The notes beneath the pieces were generated by a model. The model was not told the origin of the DNA and ran no database searches. It worked only from the letters and a program-made list of their open reading frames with translations. From positions 4,635,900 to 4,699,899 of the forward strand of contig CM049322.1 in NCBI GenBank assembly GCA_026874595.1: DNA of 64,000 nt, written 5' to 3'. This document shows, piece after piece, positions 57,236 through 64,000 of the stretch; positions within the stretch are counted from its first letter, which is position 1, and each line of letters begins with the position of its first letter. A program made the position numbers and the translations under genes. Source of the DNA: Sipunculus nudus. Lineage: Eukaryota; Annelida; Sipuncula; Golfingiida; Sipunculidae.

Positions 57236-58786
57236 GTAAATGCAATTATAATTAGTAACTATAGATCTTCAGAAAAACGCAATGTTGATTGAACCATTGT
57301 CATTTATGTCATACTGTTCTATCATGTTGATGTTGAGCTCGGTGGTGGGAGGGTAAACGTCATATGATGCAAGTTGTTAACCATACCCCACTTTATTTTG
57401 ATTCATTTATTCACATGTATAAACCACTTGTTATTATTCGGAAGAGGTAGAGCAAATTGATTAAACAGGTCTGAGCGAATGAGAACTCTCACTTTTCTCT
57501 ATCTGTACTGATATTTGGCCCTGCAAGCTAGCCTCACACAAGTCTTTAGAGACAAGCGGAACAATTCGGGAAGGCTCTGTAGAACACACATTTACTCGTT
57601 CTTACGCCGGCTAGTGATAAAAGCAATTTTGAAATATAAACCAAAGTTTTGGCCTATCTTGAACTATACATTCTGAGAGATTTTTTGTCTGGCTTACTGT
57701 TTTTCAATTTGAAATAAATGTGCAAAATAATGTTTATCAACCTTTATCATCGTAAAGAATGCATTCCAGAATGTTCACAGATTTTGGTGAATATATGTCA
57801 CGCCGGTCGAATTCCAGGTTTCCAAGAATTATTTATAAGGGAATATTAGATGCTGTGTACGGAGTCGAACTTTGTATTGTACCGTTTCTTAGTTTCAAGT
57901 TGCTGGAAATTATGTAGTCTTTCGCTACAGGTAGTGTGAGGTATGTTAGAAAAAGCTTCTAAACAGTGTGATTATTGTATCAGTGTGACTCTTAAACCCG
58001 TCCAACATTACTAGGCCTGCCAATATTTATGTGTACACTGTCGACATAAATTCTACATAAAGAGATTTTTATAACGGGCAAAAACACTATATATAGTTTT
58101 AGTTCGTTTATGTTACATGCAAGTTGCTAGCAGGTATTTATGATCCCCAAAATCGGACTAAAGGAGTGCGTGAAAGATACTTAATTTCATATATCGTTGT
58201 TGATACGTTTGATATAAAATAGATTACACACGACTATCTTCCACAGATAGATTGAATGGGTAAAGTATATCCCCAGGCTAAATGTTGCCCGCAGTTACAC
58301 TCTTTGAGGAGCATACCTCTGTTCATACCATACTGGTCAATTCTCTGGTCTGTCTTATTTCTTCTTGAGCTTCTTTTCAAACGGTGATACGTAATTTTTA
58401 ATTGACAGGCCTGTAATTAAAAATATTCATCCGATATCAATAAGAAAACTACAGAAGATATTTTTATCATTTGGTTTGACGCATTCTTTCAATGACTATT
58501 CATAAATATGCATTTGTATTGTTAATTGTTTATGTTCTTTGCATTTTTCGATTTTGGCTAAATAGACCATATGAAGGAAGTATTTCAATTGATTGTATGA
58601 ATTGCATCATACATATTGCAGAAAGATATATAAATGTATAATGAATATTGATAAGATATAAAGTACGTCAGTAAATCAATAATTTACATCTGTAGGTGGT
58701 GTTTACTTTGCATTCGAGTCTCTCTACCCTGTAGATTTATAACAATAAAATATTAAAAAAGGTATGTGGCATAAAATTCTGTAAAA

Positions 58787-58787
58787 A

Positions 58788-58839
<52 letters not shown>

Positions 58840-58851
58840 ATATATATATAG
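58787..58851. repeat. (TA)n microsatellite
   Basis: About 60 bp of TA with one TTT interruption. Confidence 0.95.
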
Positions 58852-58899
58852 AATGAACTAAATAAAGTTTTTTTTAGGCATTTCTAAATTTCATTAGTT

Positions 58900-59065
58900 T
58901 TCGTACCTGGAGATGTCGGAACTTTGTGATCTCGGCCCGCACGGAGTCGGACCATTTCGGATCTCGGACCACTGGGCCGACGATCTCGGACCACTTTAAG
59001 TCGGGCCGCTCCGATCTCCGACCGCTTAGATCGGACTGCCACGACCTGGGACCACGGTTTCATAT
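58900..59065. repeat. GC-rich TCGGACC minisatellite
   Basis: Recurrent GATCTCGGACCACT and GTCGGACC/GTCGGGCC strings about 20-28 bp apart, in a strongly GC-rich island within AT-rich DNA. Confidence 0.7.
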
Positions 59066-59477
59066 CAGTTCAAATAAGTTCCTGCGAAAGTGTTAATATT
59101 AACTTATACTATTTTGAAATAACACAGGTTCTGTTAGTAATACCTATTGGGAATATGGACTATGAACGACATATAACTATATATAACTATTTTCTTTCAA
59201 GTGAACGCGAATTTGTAAACAGTTTTGCATACGCAATGGCTCATTAGATATCCCTCAGAACCCCCCCCCCCCCCACCCTTTCCAGACACACAAACTTCAT
59301 ATATCATACAGTATTTTGTGTGATGAGATGAGACATCCATTATAAATAGCCTAAATTCTCTGTTATATTCTCCTCTCTTTCTTTCTTTCTTTTTCCCCTC
59401 TTCTCTCACATTCGCACTCTCTGAGGCACTAAGTAAACTTTCTTCCTTCCTGTTTTCTTCCTTAGTTTCTTTTCTTC

Positions 59478-59479
<2 letters not shown>

Positions 59480-59568
<89 letters not shown>
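59480..59568. repeat. (CT)n then (TA)n microsatellite
   Basis: CT about 59480-59520, then TA to 59568; pyrimidine-rich sequence also precedes it. Confidence 0.95.
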
Positions 59569-59569
<1 letters not shown>

Positions 59570-59570
<1 letters not shown>

Positions 59571-62395
59571 TTTATAAAAATGCATCAATGCATACACCTG
59601 AATTAATTTTCATTTTTTTGTTTAATTTTCTTATAAATGATTTACCTCTTCGGTTTATGTGTATTTTATATGAACTTGATGAGTTATTTTCTTATAAATG
59701 CTGCTTTAACTCATATTACTCAGCCTCTAGCGGTCTTGAACACTGAATAATTTTCGAGTTTTTTTTTTGTTAGTTTCATACAGAGAAAGACACTTTATGA
59801 AATAAAGCTAAAATCAATAAAAAAGTACAATTTTTACCATACTCCCAAATGAAATAGAACCGTCCTATAATTTCACTATAACTCGGGTTTAAGTAAAAGC
59901 AGGCGGTTACTGAATATATTAAGTAGCCTTGCACTGTAACGTGTCGGGCATTTTTCAGGAAAATGAAAACAGCGGAAAGAAAAATATTCCAGGTGACTTC
60001 TTGGACATTGCACTTGATATTAAACATGTTGACCCTCATGTTTCCTTTTGTATTTATTGCTAGAGTAACGTTAGGTAATCTTGAAGGTACAGGTTGCAGA
60101 GCGCAGTTTTCTGATCTCCCGTCTTTCCCAGAATAAACCGATTCTTTACAATCAGATTCACATCAGATTCGAAAGAAATGATAATACACATACACAAACA
60201 CACCAATGAGTTAACAAGTTATTCTGTTCTGATATCCTATGTCAGTTTTATTCATCGAAATATGTCACTTTTATATTTTGCTCCATAAGTAGCATGAGAA
60301 AAATGTACTATGTCTAACTGCAGAGTAAATCAATTAATGTCATTTTGATCAACAAAAGTTTTTTTTTTTTCTGTAGTGCTGTGCAGTATGGATTCATCGT
60401 TATGTTTAACATATTTGCTCTGTATGCCCGCCCATATTTAATTGAGCGAGTTCCAGTAAAAAATACGTAATAACGGAAAGATGTGCATTAGTTTACAGTG
60501 CATATGATAGTAAATGTTTAACAGTAAGATTGTTATTATTAAACTAACCAAGAAAAAAAAACATACACTTACATATGATGCAAATATAAAGTTATTTCAA
60601 ATAATTCAAGTTGTGAATCGGAAAAATATAATAAATTCTGTATTCGTCCGGAATTTACCTCAGCCTAATAAATCTTTCATCTGATTATTTGTCACATGAC
60701 TTTGAAAAATATTAATACTGTCTTTGCAAGTATAATCTTTACAGCACCGACTATTTCATAGCTCGCGAACGAGCACACATGCGCAGACCAGGATACCTGT
60801 TATATGCTTTGGTCGCTGGCTGAGCTATTTGACATATATCTACGCGTGACCTATAGAATATTTGATAACATAGGTCCATAAAACAGAGTCCTAAAGCAGA
60901 GACTGTGGTTTTAAGTTATTAGTCATAAACTTCAAGTTTTTCTTCTTTATGTAGTAAGCATTACTAATAGGTGCACGCGAGATTTTTTTTAACAGTAAGG
61001 ACACACTCGGCCAAAGGCCTAAAGTATTTTAATTAATCTTTAACGAGGCTAGTTTTTAATGCGTTGCTCATTGAATAAAAATGAAAGGTGAGCAAAGTTC
61101 ATCAACACATGGCAGCGACTTAGCTACTGGTCTTTCCATGCGGTCTGGGCAGTATGCAAGGTAAACTTAATGTCACTCACATCGGCATGGCGTGTCTAAG
61201 GAAGCCGTTTTCTTATCAGGACTTACAAATATATTGTTGTATAGTGAGTGTCAAAATGTACAGCTTTGTCTGTAACACATAGTCATGTTTTTTTCCATCA
61301 GATCCAGGGTTTCGGGAAAAGGACTAGTCAGATCCAGGAAGAATAATGCCCAATTTAAACATGTCTTAGGACCGAGAAAAGATTGAAATTATTAAAAGAT
61401 GTCTCGATTACTAAAGGGGATGGGTTCAATCCCTACTGATCTAACACTTCTTTGCAATGAGGCCAGACTAGGAGGTCATACCGACATACATGGACATGTA
61501 TACGCATTATTACAGCTAGATGGGAGCATAAGTTAAAATACGCTTTCAAACGCTGCCTGCAAACATTCACGAAGACGGGTTTGTGTAAAGACCGGCATAG
61601 TGTATGACACAAGTTCCAGCCAATGCAACTTGTATGTTTACGCGGACGGATTTTCTATAAAGGATAGCCATGCATTTTTGCAAAAGGAAATAATACATAC
61701 TGGGATGGCTGACGTCATAGTGTCAACGTACCGATAATTAATCCTCTCCCCAAGAAACGTTAGCTCAAACATATATTACAGGTGACACCAAAGGGTAATC
61801 CTTGTGTATAATGTAAAAAGTAGGAATGTCATCTCTGAAGTTTAATAAACGGTAAAAAATAGGACGACCAGTATTAATGTAGCCAGGGCAACCAGGCTTG
61901 ATCGGATTGCTTTAAGCAATGACATCTACATAGTAACATGTTCAACATAGGTATCACATGAAACAATGGATATCTCATGACAACGATTACTTGCCCATGA
62001 GAGAGTACTCTTGAACTGGTTTGTCAGTATAGGAAAACAGTTTACATTATATCATGATATCCTATAAGATATATTATAAGATATTATTTTCAGGAGAACT
62101 GCTCAACGAATAAAGTCGGACTAAAATTGATGGTTTATTATGGAAATGTATATAATGTGGAACAGTGGTTGATATTTTTTTTTTGTGTAAGCCTCAAGTA
62201 ATTTACCTCTTTAATCCTGAGAGATGCATGCATGCAGATACACATATAATTGGTTACATAAGCTTTTAAAATGGAAGCGGTTACCTCCACATATATTATC
62301 TTAGTTTTTTTTTATTGATTTATCTATAAACCGTGTAGATACATAGAAAATTGAAAAAAAAAATCAGAAAAAATCGCATTCTTTTAACACAGTGA
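59570..62395. other. Intergenic, no gene recognised
   Basis: Frames up to 87 codons only, without domains or paralogues. No RNA gene seen. Confidence 0.45.
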
Positions 62396-62399
62396 CCTT

Positions 62400-63400
62400 G
62401 AAAATTAGGTCATGGTAACTTAAACTGTGTCAAACTAAGTTGACCATAGTCGGGTACATTCTGTGTAAATATGAATTGAACGGGATGAAAAAAAGTGGAA
62501 GAATAATAAGTAAGGAGCAGAACTAGTGGCCCATGGGCTATGACGCTCAGCTGAATTATAGAAATGTTGAATAATGAACAAAATGGTTGCCAGAGTGCCA
62601 AACATTCATGAATTTTGTGAAGAGTCCTTAGAAATGTCTGGTTTACGAGAAAACTCTCCAAGAAGGATTGACATACCAAATTTCAGACTAATACCCTGAA
62701 CAACTCCTAAAATATAAGCAATTTTTATCAAAAAGACATGTATGGATAGACGCCACAGGAAAACTATTGCAGATGGTTCCACCAGTCTTTAGAAAATATG
62801 GAGGAGTCCAAGATCTATGGGTATGCACCAATTCAGGCCAATACGGCAAATCACTAGTGAGAAAACTGCATTTATTTTATTCTACAATACCAGGAAAGTA
62901 GGTGGCACCACCTGTCTGGCTTATGAGAAAACTTTCCAAGATTTATGGACATTCCAAATTCATACCAATATCTTGAACCATTTCTGAGATATGAGCAATT
63001 TTCACCAAAATATATGGATGGACGCCGCAGGAAAATGATTGTAGGTAGCTCCACCAGTCTTGTTCACGAGATGTAGGTGTTGAGGATACATGAACATGCA
63101 CCTATCAACCCAATACATTGAAGAACCACTAAGAAGAACAGATGGCAAATTCACAGATAAAAGTATTGTAGGTGGCGCCACCAGTCGCAATTATGAGATA
63201 GAGGGACCCAAGGTCTATGGACATGCAGACTTTCAGCACAATACATTCAGCCACTCCTGAGATATGGCCTGTTATCTAAAAGACACCAAGATTCGTACTG
63301 CACTGAAAGGATTGCTGGTGGTGCCACCTGCCTTTGTTAGGCACAACACCATAGGTGAAGGAACAACTATGCTGGTTTTCAGAAAGATCGGACGAGATCA
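62400..63400. repeat. Tandem ~125-145-bp repeats with GGTGGCGCCACC core
   Basis: Cores at about 62775, 62900, 63041, 63167 and 63312 (GTAGGTGGCGCCACCAGTC and variants). Between them recur ATGAGATA, TCTATGGACATGC, CAATACATT and CACTCCTGAGATATG. Spacing is 125-145 bp. Confidence 0.75.
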
Positions 63401-63439
63401 GAGGAGTTCTCTGGAAACCAAAGCAGAACTTATGTATTA

Positions 63440-64000
63440 CATTTTAATTATTCTAGGGGTACGTACGAGACCCATAGCTTGGAGGATATGGGTAACAGAG
63501 ACCTAATTTCAGATTTCCATGGGGACTTTTCATGGACCTCACTTGATGTAAAGTTAGAAGTTTCCAGGTCCAGCGGTTACAATTTGTGCCCTGTTAACAG
63601 AAGACAGCTTCCCTAAAGATATAAAAAAATAAGACCCCCAAAAAATCGAAAAAAATATCAAAATAAAAGTGGGGCCACCAGTTTGCAGGAGAAAAAAATT
63701 GTAAAGATAAAAAATACCGGTGCCGCCATCAGTTTATAGGAACTGATGGATGACTCCATGCTCAACATTAATGCAAAGGTTCATGGTGATCAAGGCAGTA
63801 ATAATTCAGGTAATGCACCTTTTGTATAAAAATTATGATTATTCTGGAGGTACTTTCAAGACCCATAGCTCGGAAAAGATAGGTAACAGGGACCTAATTT
63901 AAGGTAATCAAGGAGATTTATCAAGGACTTTCCGGGGTATCAAGTTGGAAGAATTCAGGTCTAGAGGTTACGATTTGTGCCCTGTTAACAGATGACAGCT
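63440..64000. repeat. ~390-bp direct repeat running off the window
   Basis: Segments 63447-63608 and 63836-64000 share GAGACCCATAGCT, AACAGAGACCTAATTT and GGTTACGATTTGTGCCCTGT followed by TAACAG. GGGCCACCAGTTTGCAGG and GCCGCCATCAGTTTATAGG lie between them. A related piece is at about 35480-35520. Confidence 0.6.

Larger units (their letters stand above)
51490..58855. repeat. Segmental duplication 2, copy 2 (interrupted)
   Basis: Same order of landmarks as 44745-49645, at 51490, 54386, 54780, 56476, 57181 and 58787. The DNA element 51753-54241 splits it. The 23-bp minisatellite of copy 1 is represented here by about one unit. Confidence 0.75.

Noticed and set aside
61408-61440. GGGTTCAATCCC resembling a tRNA T-arm
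   Set aside because: No acceptor or anticodon stem at the right distance.

Overview
The window reads as a piece of an animal nuclear genome. It is AT-rich and gene-poor, has spliceosomal introns, and carries many (TA)n tracts, non-LTR and Penelope-like retroelement relics, and short non-autonomous DNA transposons. The repeat mix and a tandem pair of MS4A (CD20-like) tetraspan genes suggest a marine invertebrate, most likely a mollusc. That placement is an inference from family knowledge, not a database match. No rRNA, tRNA, CRISPR array or prokaryotic operon structure was found.

Layout: 1-1000 holds a degenerate tandem and inverted repeat. 1000-7285 is intergenic, with microsatellites and one pogo/Tigger-like terminus. 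7285-26410 is a direct tandem duplication of a unit of about 9 kb (copy A about 7285-16795, copy B about 16796-26410). Each unit has one minus-strand five-exon gene for a four-transmembrane MS4A-like protein; the large last intron holds a decayed minus-strand LINE that was there before the duplication. 26411-31170 is repeat-rich intergenic DNA. 31405-32580 is the 3' end of a plus-strand LINE. 35850-36440 is the 3' part of a Penelope-like element with its GIY-YIG endonuclease. 39800-41900 is a tandem array in which a 72-bp sub-unit has been amplified 12 times with an unbroken reading frame. 43955-44738 is a hAT-type non-autonomous element with an 8-bp target duplication.

A second segmental duplication covers about 44745-49645 and about 51490-58855. 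Its second copy is split by a DNA element of about 2.5 kb with inverted ends (51753-54241), and its first copy has gained a pogo-like MITE and an expanded 23-bp minisatellite. Both copies keep a small plus-strand exon that encodes a signal peptide and ends in a splice donor. 62400-64000 is an array of GGTGGCGCCACC-containing repeats that runs off the edge.

The best-supported coding content is the MS4A pair. All introns are phase 0, exon boundaries agree between copies, and the membrane-spanning parts are almost identical. The extracellular loop has many replacements and a two-residue indel, and the copy-B cytoplasmic tail is frameshifted. The two proteins probably sit in the same kind of membrane scaffold but present different outer surfaces.
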